From Candidatus Hadersleviella danica (GTDB lineage: Bacteria; Chloroflexota; Anaerolineae; Promineifilales; Promineifilaceae), in NCBI GenBank assembly GCA_016711405.1, contig JADJSZ010000092.1, positions 1 through 8,675 of the forward strand: a DNA stretch of 8,675 bases, written 5' to 3'. How positions within the stretch are numbered: the first letter of the stretch is position 1; the number at the start of each line of letters is the position of its first letter. The notes below the pieces were generated by a model, which saw nothing but the letters and a program-made list of their open reading frames with translations, had not been told where the DNA came from and did no database searches. Shown one piece after another: positions 1 through 6,238 of this stretch. The position numbers and the translations under genes are program-made.

Positions 1-210
1 TTATACAGGAACAACTCTATTTATAGGTTGGCTATAATTCCCTTTCGTAGAAACTTCGTAGAGAATATCGCCTTGTTTCATCTGTTGGCTTAAAAAATTA
101 TAAGCCGAATTGTAACTGCATGATTCTAACAATAGATTCGAATCGCAAAAAATTTGATGCATAAGAATACCATTGTTGATTTCACCTTCTATGAGCAGGT
201 AAGTGGCCAT
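1..210 (-). CDS. small unknown protein, 69 aa, AT-rich
   Basis: I do not recognise this protein. I chose the ATG at 210 because a strong AAGGAG ribosome binding site sits 9 nt upstream; a GTG at 300 would extend it to 99 aa but lies inside a hairpin and has no such site. The 69 residues begin MATYLLIEGE and end INRVVPV, with a TAA stop at 1-3. There is no obvious membrane segment or signal peptide. Two cysteines (positions 22 and 31) and several Tyr and Asn residues are visible. Base composition is clearly more AT-rich than the rest of the window, and the CGGCCG word common elsewhere is absent, which suggests a separate origin. The terminator-like hairpin upstream implies that it needs its own promoter within about 211-280; I see no convincing one. 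Partners, if any, lie left of the window. Confidence 0.6.
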   Translation of the reverse strand: MATYLLIEGEINNGILMHQIFCDSNLLLESCSYNSAYNFLSQQMKQGDILYEVSTKGNYSQPINRVVPV

Positions 211-219
211 TATCAAGAA

Positions 220-225
220 CTCCTT
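220..225 (-). promoter_or_regulatory. ribosome binding site of the 69-aa gene
   Basis: On the minus strand AAGGAG is followed by 9 nt and then ATG at 210. This strong Shine-Dalgarno sequence decides the start. It contrasts with the dehydrogenase, SUMF1 and beta-oxidation genes, whose starts lack a clear site. Confidence 0.7.
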
Positions 226-280
226 TTTTAACCAAGCTTTGTCGTTTATCCAAAAGAATCGGAGTAGCTCTTTTGGGAAA

Positions 281-306
281 ACGGCCGTGAACCCCTTCAC
301 GGCCGT
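281..306 (-). terminator. hairpin terminator after the beta-oxidation gene
   Basis: This is a perfect 11-bp inverted repeat (ACGGCCGTGAA, 4-nt loop, TTCACGGCCGT). It begins 8 nt past the TAG stop of the minus-strand gene ending at 315. Read on the minus strand, a short T run (TTTT, then CCC) follows the stem, so the U-tract is weak but present. Both stem bases are copies of the ACGGCCGT palindrome that is frequent in this window. It probably ends the beta-oxidation transcript and insulates the small gene at 1-210. Confidence 0.65.
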
Positions 307-314
307 CCACCACC

Positions 315-2456
315 CTAAAACAGCCGCCCCTCGGCCGCCATCTCCACCAACAACTGCGGCGGCTCAAAGCGCGACCCATAACTCGCCGCCAACTCCTGCG
401 CCCGCTCCACAAACGCAGGCAACCCATACGCATTGATAAACTGCAACGTGCCCCCCTGAAACGGCGCAAAACCCCAGCCAAAGATGGAGCCAATGTTCGC
501 CTCGGCCGTGCTATTCACCACCCCCTCCTGCACACACCGCACAGTCTCCAACGCCTGCACAAACAACAGCCGCTCCATCATCTCCTTTTGCGAGAGCTTG
601 GCACGGCCGTTTTGCCCCCCAAACCGCGCCCGCAACCCCGGCCAAATGTGCTTTTGGCCGCCAGCGGGGTACTCATAAAAGCCCGCCCCGTGCGCCTTGC
701 CCATGCGGCCGACCTCGGCCGTCATAAAATCAATCACCTCATCGGCGGGGGAGGGGGGCAGAGAGAGGCCCTCGGCCGCCAAATCGCGCCGCGTTTGCGC
801 CCGCACATGCGCCACCAACCCCAAACTCACCTCATCCGTCACCGCCAAGGGGCCAACGGGCATCCCCGCCTGCTTGCCCGCGTTTTCGATTTCCACAGGG
901 TCTTGCCCCTCCGCCAAGAGCGCCATCCCCTCTTGGGTGTAGGTTCCAAACACCCGCGACGTGTAAAACCCCCGGCTGTCGTTGACCACAATGGGGGTCT
1001 TGTTGATTTTCAGCACATAATCAAACGCTTTGGCCAAGGTGATGGGCGAGGTTTCCGCCCCCGTGATAATTTCGACAAGTTTCATCTTGTCTACGGGCGA
1101 GAAAAAGTGCAAGCCGATGAAGTTGGCGGGGCGAGCCGACGCTTGCGCCAAACCCGTGATGGGCAAGGTGGAGGTGTTGGAGGCGAACACGGCCGTTTCC
1201 CCCACCTGCGCCTCCGCCTCTTGCGTCACCTGCGCTTTCAGGGCGCGGTCTTCAAACACCGCCTCAATGATGAGGTCACAGCCCTGCAAAGCGCTGGCCT
1301 CGGCCGTGGGGGTAATGCGGCCGAGAATCTCCTCCATCTGCTGGCCGCTCATCTTGCCTCGGTTCACCCGTTTTTGCAGGATGGCCGCGATTTTGGCCAC
1401 GCCCGCTTCCGCCTTCTCCAGCGTCGCATCTTTCAGCACCACGGCCATGCCCGCGTAAGCCGAGACATAGGCGATGCCGTGCCCCATCATGCCCGCCCCC
1501 AACACGCCCACTTTGTGCGTGGCTTGGGGGGGAATGTCGGCCGGGCGACGGCCGCCGTTGTTAATCTCGTTCAGTTGGAACCAGAACGTGCCGATCATGT
1601 TTTTGGCCGTTTGGCCTGTCACCAACCCCGCAAAATAGCGCGATTCGATGCGGGTGGCCGTCTCAAAGGGCGCGATGGAGCCTTCCACGGCCGCCGCCAA
1701 AATCGCTTCGGGGGCGGGGTAATTGCCCAGCGTCGTTTTGCGTAGCACGGCTGGGGCGATGGCCAACAGTTGCGCCACCTTGGGATGGTTCGCATCCCCG
1801 CCCGGCATCCGATAGCCCGCTTGGTCCCACGGCTGTTGCGCTTTGGGGTTGGCCAGCACCCATGCGTGGGCTTTGGCCAGCAGTTCCTCGGCCGTCTCGG
1901 CCAATTCGTGGATGAGGCCTGCTTTGAGAGCTTCCTCGGGGTTCAGCCGCGTCCCCTCGGTCAGATAGGGGAAAGCGGGTTGCAGGCCAATCAGCCGCGT
2001 GAGCCGAGCCACGCCGCCCCCGCCGGGGAGCAGGCCCAGCGTCACCTCGGGGAAGCCGAATTGGTGTTTGGGGTGGTTGAGGGCGACCCGATAGTGGCAG
2101 GCCAAGGCCAGCTCGAAGCCGCCGCCGAGAGCGGTGCCATTGAGCGCGGCGGCCACGGGCACGCCCAGCGTCTCCAGTTGGCGAAAGCCCGCCTTGAGCG
2201 CTTCGGTGTTGGCAAACAGTTCGGCCGCGTCGGTGGCGGCGTACAGGCTGTCCAAGTCGCCGCCCGCCATAAACGTTTTCTTGGCCGAGGTGACAATGAC
2301 CCCCGCGAGGGAGCCAGCCGCCTTATCGGCCGCCAGTTGGCGCAACGCTTCGGCCAAAGCACGGCCGAATTCACCGTTAATCACATTGGCCGACCGCCCC
2401 GGCATGTCGAGGGTCAGCGTGACGATATTGTGGGAATCTTTGTTGTAGTGAAACAT
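315..2456 (-). CDS. fadJ: fatty-acid oxidation multifunctional enzyme (enoyl-CoA hydratase / 3-hydroxyacyl-CoA dehydrogenase)
   Basis: This 713-aa protein has the FadB/FadJ domain order and normal length. It hydrates 2-enoyl-CoA and then oxidises L-3-hydroxyacyl-CoA with NAD+ in beta-oxidation, in the cytoplasm. The N-terminal crotonase domain (about 1-200) has the oxyanion-hole segment MAGGDLDS (63-70), NGTALGGGFELA (106-117) with Glu115, and FGFPEVTLG with Glu137; these fit the two catalytic glutamates of the family. The dehydrogenase half begins with the NAD-binding loop GVLGAGMMGHG (317-327). It has SNTST (426-430) and HFFSPVDKMKLVE with the His450/Glu462 dyad, then DSRGFYTSR (493-501). 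Ser500 stands where mitochondrial short-chain enzymes have Asn, as I recall for actinobacterial FadB. The C-terminal repeat ends with GSIFGWGFAPFQGG (656-669). No thiolase gene is adjacent. ATG at 2456 directly abuts a heptad repeat and has no Shine-Dalgarno. The function is secure; the choice between fadJ and fadB is not. Confidence 0.93.
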   Translation of the reverse strand: MFHYNKDSHNIVTLTLDMPGRSANVINGEFGRALAEALRQLAADKAAGSLAGVIVTSAKKTFMAGGDLDSLYAATDAAELFANTEALKAGFRQLETLGVPVAAALNGTALGGGFELALACHYRVALNHPKHQFGFPEVTLGLLPGGGGVARLTRLIGLQPAFPYLTEGTRLNPEEALKAGLIHELAETAEELLAKAHAWVLANPKAQQPWDQAGYRMPGGDANHPKVAQLLAIAPAVLRKTTLGNYPAPEAILAAAVEGSIAPFETATRIESRYFAGLVTGQTAKNMIGTFWFQLNEINNGGRRPADIPPQATHKVGVLGAGMMGHGIAYVSAYAGMAVVLKDATLEKAEAGVAKIAAILQKRVNRGKMSGQQMEEILGRITPTAEASALQGCDLIIEAVFEDRALKAQVTQEAEAQVGETAVFASNTSTLPITGLAQASARPANFIGLHFFSPVDKMKLVEIITGAETSPITLAKAFDYVLKINKTPIVVNDSRGFYTSRVFGTYTQEGMALLAEGQDPVEIENAGKQAGMPVGPLAVTDEVSLGLVAHVRAQTRRDLAAEGLSLPPSPADEVIDFMTAEVGRMGKAHGAGFYEYPAGGQKHIWPGLRARFGGQNGRAKLSQKEMMERLLFVQALETVRCVQEGVVNSTAEANIGSIFGWGFAPFQGGTLQFINAYGLPAFVERAQELAASYGSRFEPPQLLVEMAAEGRLF

Positions 2457-2491
2457 TTGGATTTTGGATTTTGGATTTTAGATTGTGGATT
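2457..2491. repeat. heptad tract, TTGGATT family, five units
   Basis: Five consecutive 7-bp units can be read on the plus strand: TTGGATT three times, then TTAGATT and GTGGATT. On the minus strand this is an AATCCAA series whose last bases touch the ATG of the beta-oxidation gene. It forms most of that gene's immediate upstream region. Confidence 0.85.
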
Positions 2492-2503
2492 GGTGAGTGA
2501 TCA
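2475..2503 (-). promoter_or_regulatory. possible promoter of the beta-oxidation gene
   Basis: Minus-strand TAAAAT (2475-2480) fits a -10 box (5 of 6) inside the heptad tract, 18 nt before the ATG. The hexamer 17 bp upstream, TGATCA (2498-2503), matches TTGACA at only three positions and lies in the palindrome GTGATCAC. This is a weak call, offered because the gene is separated from its upstream neighbour by 223 bp of repeats. Confidence 0.3.
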
Positions 2504-2642
2504 CCACGTAGGACGGGCCCCCCGCGTAGGGACGGTTGCCCCCCGCGTAGGAACGGTTCCCCCCCACGTAGGGACGGTTCCGGTTCCCCCCCATGTAGGA
2601 ACGATTCCCCCCTGCGTAGGGACGGTTCCCCCCCGCGTAGGT
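2504..2642. repeat. 21-bp minisatellite, seven units
   Basis: Seven degenerate units share the core GTAGGGACGGTTCCCCCC. Their GTAGG cores begin at 2508, 2526, 2547, 2568, 2595, 2616 and 2637, giving spacings of 18, 21, 21, 27, 21 and 21. The 27-bp step contains a duplicated CGGTTC. All spacings are multiples of three, so several frames stay open and read as heptapeptide repeats (for example YAGGNRP on the minus strand). No start with a ribosome binding site opens such a frame, so I treat the array as non-coding intergenic repeat. Confidence 0.85.
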
Positions 2643-2684
2643 AGGGGCCAATGACAAATGACCAATGACAAATGACAAATCACG
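2643..2684. repeat. left arm of 41-bp inverted repeat (AATGAC heptads)
   Basis: The sequence begins AGGGGCCAATGAC and continues as five 7-bp units (AATGACA, AATGACC, AATGACA, AATGACA, AATCACG). It matches the reverse complement of 4529-4569 at about 36 of 41 positions, including the non-heptad AGGGGCC end. The TGA stop of the dehydrogenase gene (2680-2682) lies in its last unit. Confidence 0.8.
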
Positions 2685-3441
2685 TCCTCAAATAAGATGC
2701 CCCATTGATGTCCAGAATCGCCCCTGTCATAAATTCCGCACCGGTCGAGGCGAGGAACAGCACGGCGTAGGCGACTTCGGCGGGGGTGGCCACACGGCCG
2801 AGGGGGCTTTGCTGGCGGATGGCTTCGCCCTGTTCGCCCGCCAAATGTTCGGCCGCCATTTCTGTTTCCACAAAGCCCGGCGCGGCCACCCCCACAAAAA
2901 TGTTGTAAGGGGCGAGGTATTTGGCCAGCGATTGGCTCATGGCGTTCAGCCCCGCTTTGCTGGCCCCATAAGCGGGGGCGAGCGGTTCGCCGCGAAACGC
3001 GCCCCGCGAGGAGACGTTGACAATACGGCCGCCGCCCTGCTGAATCATCTGTTGCCCCGCGCAATAGCACAGGTTGGCCACCCCCACCAAGTTGGTGTCC
3101 AGAATGGCACGCCACCGCGCTTGCCATTCGTCGTAGCTCACTGCGGCGAGGGGGTGTTCGATAAAGATGCCCGCGTTGTTGACCAAAATGTCTAAGCGGC
3201 CGAACGCCTCGACGACGGCCGTAACCATGTGGGGCAAACCAACCGCATCTTGCATGTCGGCCTGCACCAGAATATGGCCTCGGCCGTCTAAGCTGGCCAA
3301 GGTTTCTTCGGCCGCTGGCAAATTTTGGTGGTAGTGGAGGGCAACCCGCGCCCCGCAGGCCGCAAATGGTTGGGCAATCGCCCGGCCGATGCCCCGCGAG
3401 GCACCTGTGACAAGAACCGTTTGGTTGGTGAAGTTGAACAT
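2680..3441 (-). CDS. short-chain dehydrogenase/reductase, FabG-like
   Basis: This is a 253-aa classical SDR of normal length, an NAD(P)H-dependent cytoplasmic oxidoreductase. Visible features are the Rossmann loop TGASRGIG (12-19), NNAG (88-91), Asn117 in DTNLVG, the catalytic Ser145 in NVSSRGA, the YGASK motif with Tyr158 and Lys162, and PGFVETEM (188-195). The whole catalytic tetrad is present. ATG at 3441 is preferred because the fold starts there; a frame open to 3615 would add 58 low-complexity residues overlapping the SUMF1 gene. A TATAAT box ends 6 nt before the ATG, so the message may be leaderless. The substrate cannot be read from sequence. 3-oxoacyl reduction is plausible, and the beta-oxidation enzyme lies downstream, but 223 bp of repeats separate them, so a shared operon is uncertain. 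Confidence 0.9.
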   Translation of the reverse strand: MFNFTNQTVLVTGASRGIGRAIAQPFAACGARVALHYHQNLPAAEETLASLDGRGHILVQADMQDAVGLPHMVTAVVEAFGRLDILVNNAGIFIEHPLAAVSYDEWQARWRAILDTNLVGVANLCYCAGQQMIQQGGGRIVNVSSRGAFRGEPLAPAYGASKAGLNAMSQSLAKYLAPYNIFVGVAAPGFVETEMAAEHLAGEQGEAIRQQSPLGRVATPAEVAYAVLFLASTGAEFMTGAILDINGASYLRT

Positions 3442-3447
3442 GGGGGA

Positions 3448-3453
3448 ATTATA
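3448..3453 (-). promoter_or_regulatory. -10 box of a likely leaderless promoter for the dehydrogenase
   Basis: A perfect minus-strand TATAAT is followed by TCCCCC and then ATG. Six nt between a -10 box and the A of the start codon is the distance at which transcription usually begins. No ribosome binding site and no good -35 hexamer are present; upstream lies a heptad tract (3458-3492). Confidence 0.55.
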
Positions 3454-3457
3454 CTCG

Positions 3458-3492
3458 ATTGCGGAATGCGGAATGGGGATTGCGGATTGGGG
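3458..3492. repeat. heptad tract, ATTGCGG family, five units
   Basis: On the plus strand five 7-bp units follow one another: ATTGCGG, AATGCGG, AATGGGG, ATTGCGG, ATTGGGG. On the minus strand they read as AATCCGC-type units, sharing AATCC with the tract before the beta-oxidation gene, and end 4 bp upstream of the TATAAT box. Confidence 0.8.
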
Positions 3493-3505
3493 TGCGGTCT
3501 CCAGT

Positions 3506-3530
3506 CCTTCGTCCCTCGTCCCTCGTCCCC
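3506..3530. repeat. heptad tract, CCCTCGT family, three units
   Basis: CCTTCGT, CCCTCGT, CCCTCGT and a partial CCCC run directly into the TAG stop codon of the SUMF1 gene. This is the second, unrelated heptad family in the same 89-bp gap between the SUMF1 gene and the dehydrogenase. Confidence 0.7.
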
Positions 3531-4526
3531 CTACACCACCTCTACCACCCGAAAGCCATAAACATCTCCCACCCCACTGGCCAAATCGCGGTCGCGGGTG
3601 GTGCAAGCGAGCCACGCCAGCGGTGTGTTAAATGCCCCACCCCGCAAAACGCGGCGAGTCGTTAGCTCATTGTGGAGAGCCTCACGGCCGTCGCCCGCCA
3701 CATACGGGTAGCCAAAACGGGGAACTTCCAGCTCATCCCCCCAGCCCGAACTCGTCCACTCCCACACATTGCCCACCATCCCCATACAACCATAAGGGCT
3801 GGCTCCCGCAGGATGAGCCAACACGGCCGACGGCCGCGCCCGCCCTTGGGGGCAAGCCGCCTCATCCCACGCATGGCCCCACGGGTAAAGACGGCCGTCG
3901 GTGCCCCGCGCCGCCTTCTCCCACTCCGCCTCCGTCGGCAAGCGGTAGATGCGCCCCGTTTGCGCGGAAAGCCATGCGCAATACGCCAGCGCATCCTCCC
4001 AACTCACCCCCCGCACAGGCTCATCCAGCCAATTGTGGACTTTGCGGCCGAGCCAGCCCGCCCCGCGCACCTTGGGCGGCCGATGGCTCGATTGGGCGAT
4101 AAACACCCCATATTGGGCATTGGTCACGGCTGTTCGGCCGATGGCATACGCCGCCAGCGTCACCTCATGGCGCGGCGTTTCGATGGCGGGCGCCTCGCGC
4201 CCCATCCAAAATGGGCCAGCGGGGATGATGATGGTCTCAGGCTCAAAGGGCAGGCGGGGGGCGAGGGGGCGGCCGAGGGCTTGCCCCAGCGTCGGCAAAT
4301 CGGCCGCTTCGGGCCATGTCAAGTCCGGCCGCATCACCCGCCCCTGTGCCACCAACTCGGCCAGCTTGTTGGCCTTGTAATAATCGGTAATCAGCCGCTC
4401 CACAATGCCCGACTTGCCCAAATCGCGTGGAAATTCATCAAAATCCAGCCCCAAATAAAAACACAGGGTGCGAATATCCTGTAAATCCAAATAAGTCACA
4501 ATTAAATCGCGTAAGTTCATGGTCAT
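3531..4526 (-). CDS. SUMF1 (formylglycine-generating-enzyme-like) protein with N-terminal death-like adaptor domain
   Basis: 331 aa from ATG 4526 or 329 from the in-frame ATG at 4520; neither has a Shine-Dalgarno, and both lie in heptad repeats. Residues 3-70 are a compact helical module with IRTLCFYLGLDFDEF (18-32) and ELVAQGRVMRPDL (57-69). It looks like the small effector-associated or death-like adaptors found on Chloroflexota and cyanobacterial conflict proteins, though I cannot fix the subtype. Residues 97-331 are a SUMF1/FGE fold: IPAGPFWMG (101-109), VTNAQY (134-139), PVRGVSWEDALAYC (170-183), RLPTEAEWEKAARG (195-208), YPWG, GNVWEWTSS (252-260), RRVLRGGAF (291-299), GFRVV (324-328). 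True FGE has a C-x4-C pair near the C terminus; here only Cys308 remains (ACTTRDRD). Sulfatase activation is therefore unlikely, and a binding or other effector role is more probable. It lies 89 bp upstream of the dehydrogenase gene. Confidence 0.88.
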   Translation of the reverse strand: MTMNLRDLIVTYLDLQDIRTLCFYLGLDFDEFPRDLGKSGIVERLITDYYKANKLAELVAQGRVMRPDLTWPEAADLPTLGQALGRPLAPRLPFEPETIIIPAGPFWMGREAPAIETPRHEVTLAAYAIGRTAVTNAQYGVFIAQSSHRPPKVRGAGWLGRKVHNWLDEPVRGVSWEDALAYCAWLSAQTGRIYRLPTEAEWEKAARGTDGRLYPWGHAWDEAACPQGRARPSAVLAHPAGASPYGCMGMVGNVWEWTSSGWGDELEVPRFGYPYVAGDGREALHNELTTRRVLRGGAFNTPLAWLACTTRDRDLASGVGDVYGFRVVEVV

Positions 4527-4569
4527 TTGTCATTGGTCATTCGTCACTGGTCATTCGTCATTGGCCCCT
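4521..4569. repeat. right arm of 41-bp inverted repeat (GGTCATT heptads)
   Basis: Six 7-bp units on the plus strand (GGTCATT, TGTCATT, GGTCATT, CGTCACT, GGTCATT, CGTCATT) run into GGCCCCT. Positions 4529-4569 are the reverse complement of the arm at 2643-2683 with about five mismatches. Candidate ATG start codons of the SUMF1 gene are formed by the tract or its edge. The rest of the gap to 4597 is C-rich with CTGCTCCC units. Confidence 0.8.
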
Positions 4570-4600
4570 CTGCTCCCCTGCTCCCCTTGCCCTCCCCTCA

Positions 4601-4900
4601 CTCCCCCAAAATCTCAATCGCATAAATCGGAACCCACACCCGGCGCGGCCCTGTAAAAACGCCGCCAATCCATTCGATTTCCGCCCAATACTGGTCGCTA
4701 AAATAGACGATGAGCGGCGTATTGGCGGGCACGGCGTAGAGCAACGGCGAGGCTTCGTTCGGCTCGGCCCGCACCCACACACTGCGCGTCGTGATGGCGG
4801 GCGGCGGGGTGGGGGTTGGCGTGGGCGTGGGGGTGGACGAAGGGGTGTAAGTGGCCGTCGGCGTGGCGGATGGGGTGGGCGTGGCGCTGGGCGTAAAGGT
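4601..4900 (-). pseudogene. out-of-frame C-terminal SH3-like domain of the envelope protein (stop at 4598)
   Basis: These 100 codons continue the Thr-Pro stalk and then encode a bacterial SH3-like domain. Tail residues 1-33 are Ser/Thr/Pro/Ala repeats. Residues 41-98 run from VWVRAEPNEA through YAVPANTPLIVYF, YWAEIEW and RRVWVPIYAIEIL, the usual pattern of VRAxP, a turn with a bulky-residue strand, and a closing W-V-P-x-Y. TGA at 4598-4600 ends it. It lacks its own start signal and is the natural C terminus of the gene at 4698-6230. A single extra base (T on the coding strand, 4901) puts it in another frame. It may be a sequence error, a true mutation or a +1 recoding site. Confidence 0.75.
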
Positions 4901-6230
4901 AGGGGGTGGGGGTAAATGTGGCCGTCGGGGAGGGCGTGTGGCTGGGCGTGTGCGTCGCCGTCGGGGAAGATGTGGCCGTGGCGGTGGCGGTCGGCGTAGG
5001 GGTAAAGGTGGCCGTGGCGGTGGGGGTGGCTGTCGGCACGGCCGTATTCGTCGGGGTGGGGCTAGGGAAAGCGATGGGGTACAGGGCGATGGTGAACTGG
5101 AGGTAGAAGCAGGCCAAGCCAAGACCCAAGATGCCCAATAGCCCCATCAGCCACAAGCCGATTTTGGTGGCACGGCCGAGCGGCCGTCCTTTTACATCCC
5201 CCTCTTCGGGGCGCAATTCCCGTTGCAAACGGCCGAGCGGCGGCCGCAAATTGGGCAACACGGCCGGGTCGCCGTTATAAGCCCGCAAAGCTGGCTCGTG
5301 CGCCACATGCAAATCGGCCACAAATTGGCGCAAACGGCCGTGGAACCCCTCGGGTTCGACCCCCGTAAAAACCACGGCAAGGTAAACTGTGCGGCCGTTT
5401 TGGATGGCGACCCTCTGCGCCCCATACTGAATGTCGCTCAGGCCGTCCCCATCGCCATCAGCGCCGCCGCCAAACGAGTCGGCCGCAAAATCTCGAATGG
5501 CGGTCAACATGCCGCTAATCAAGTCAGAATCGGCCGTGTTCACCTCGGCCGCCTCCTCCGCCACATGGTGCGCCAGCAACAGCCCCGATTGTTGTTGGAT
5601 GAGGAAAATTTGGCGAATCTCGAACGGCAACGCATCGCGCATGGCCACGGCCGCAGGGTCTACGCCGCGCACCCGCGCCACCATGCCCCGAATAAACCCC
5701 TGCGGCCCAAATGTCGTCCGCAATTGGCGGTCTACATTGCGCTGGAACTCGCGGGCAAACTCCCCCACCGCCTTTTGCACCGTCTCGCCAATGACGGGGT
5801 ACAGTGCCTCGACCATGTCTTGGCGCGATTCCCGAATTTGCACCCGCAGAGCCTCGCCCATGACAGGGCCGAGTGCTTCGGCCATCTCCTCGGGGTTGTC
5901 GCGAATTTGGCGGCCGACCAAATCGCTGAACACGGGCGTGAGTTTGGCTACCAGCCCCTCTGAGTCGGCGCGGGCTTGGTGTTGCAACACTTCCAGCGTC
6001 AGTTGCAACTCGCGCAGGCGCAATTTGGTGAGGTGCGCCTCTTGTTGCAACGCCTCGGCGTTGGTCTGCAACAGCCCAATTTGCCGCTCAAGCTGGCTCA
6101 GTTGTTGGCTGGCTTGTCGCTCCAGCCCTTCCAGCCGGGCGGTAACACGGCCGATGGCCTCCCTATCCCCCGCCAACAAAATGGCTTGGATAGACTCAAT
6201 GAGGGTTTTGTCGCCGTTGGAGGCTTCCAT
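4698..6230 (-). CDS. membrane-anchored envelope protein: coiled coil, conserved cytoplasmic module, TM helix, Thr-Pro stalk
   Basis: As sequenced, 510 aa from ATG 6230; a GTG at 6287 lies in a hairpin. Residues 6-90 are coiled coil. Residues 95-320 contain RQIFLIQQQSGLLLAHHV (206-223) and DSDLISGMLTAIRDF (234-248). I recall both motifs from cytoplasmic modules of bacterial OmpA-family envelope proteins, but this is memory and not a search. Residues 254-264 are Asp/Gly-rich (GGGADGDGDGL). A hydrophobic helix spans about 357-388 (IGLWLMGLLGILGLGLACFY). A Thr/Pro/Ala stalk runs from 389 to 443. After Pro443 the reading becomes His/Arg/Ala-rich with no sense, because one extra T at 4901 shifts the frame; the stalk and an SH3-like domain continue in another frame to 4598. 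The repaired protein would have 543 aa: N terminus inside, stalk and SH3 outside. It follows the coiled-coil gene after 74 bp that form a hairpin. Confidence 0.85.
   Translation of the reverse strand: MEASNGDKTLIESIQAILLAGDREAIGRVTARLEGLERQASQQLSQLERQIGLLQTNAEALQQEAHLTKLRLRELQLTLEVLQHQARADSEGLVAKLTPVFSDLVGRQIRDNPEEMAEALGPVMGEALRVQIRESRQDMVEALYPVIGETVQKAVGEFAREFQRNVDRQLRTTFGPQGFIRGMVARVRGVDPAAVAMRDALPFEIRQIFLIQQQSGLLLAHHVAEEAAEVNTADSDLISGMLTAIRDFAADSFGGGADGDGDGLSDIQYGAQRVAIQNGRTVYLAVVFTGVEPEGFHGRLRQFVADLHVAHEPALRAYNGDPAVLPNLRPPLGRLQRELRPEEGDVKGRPLGRATKIGLWLMGLLGILGLGLACFYLQFTIALYPIAFPSPTPTNTAVPTATPTATATFTPTPTATATATSSPTATHTPSHTPSPTATFTPTPYLYAQRHAHPIRHADGHLHPFVHPHAHANPHPAARHHDAQCVGAGRAERSLAVALRRARQYAAHRLF
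4802..5066 (-). repeat. low-complexity DNA encoding the Thr-Pro-Ala stalk
   Basis: Short degenerate repeats of ACC/ACG, CCC/CCG and GCC codons encode TPTATPT-type sequence across two frames, joined at 4901. On the plus strand this reads as GTGGGGGT- and GTGGCGGT-like repeats. Such tracts gain and lose bases easily, by replication slippage or by assembly error, which explains where the frame break falls. Confidence 0.75.
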
Positions 6231-6238
6231 GGGAGTGT

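Noticed and set aside
2504..2642. CRISPR array
   Set aside because: Units are contiguous and about 21 bp, with no unique spacers and no cas genes.
2504..2642. G-quadruplex from the regular G runs on the minus strand
   Set aside because: The G runs are about 15 nt apart, too far for a standard four-run quadruplex.
588..2654. Long plus-strand open frames (385 and 294 codons) opposite the beta-oxidation gene
   Set aside because: They are rich in Arg, His and Gly with no recognisable domain and mirror a secure enzyme gene in GC-rich DNA.
2478..2678. 66-codon minus-strand frame encoding YAGGNRP heptapeptides
   Set aside because: It starts with TTG without a ribosome site and consists of the intergenic minisatellite and heptads.
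3442..3615. 58-residue N-terminal extension of the dehydrogenase
   Set aside because: Its translation is low-complexity, overlaps the SUMF1 gene and crosses heptad tracts; the SDR fold begins at ATG 3441.
4598..5122. Independent 174-codon gene in the shifted frame
   Set aside because: Its first 70 or so residues are Pro/Arg-rich shadow sequence opposite the in-frame stalk; only the part after 4901 makes sense, as the continuation of the envelope gene.
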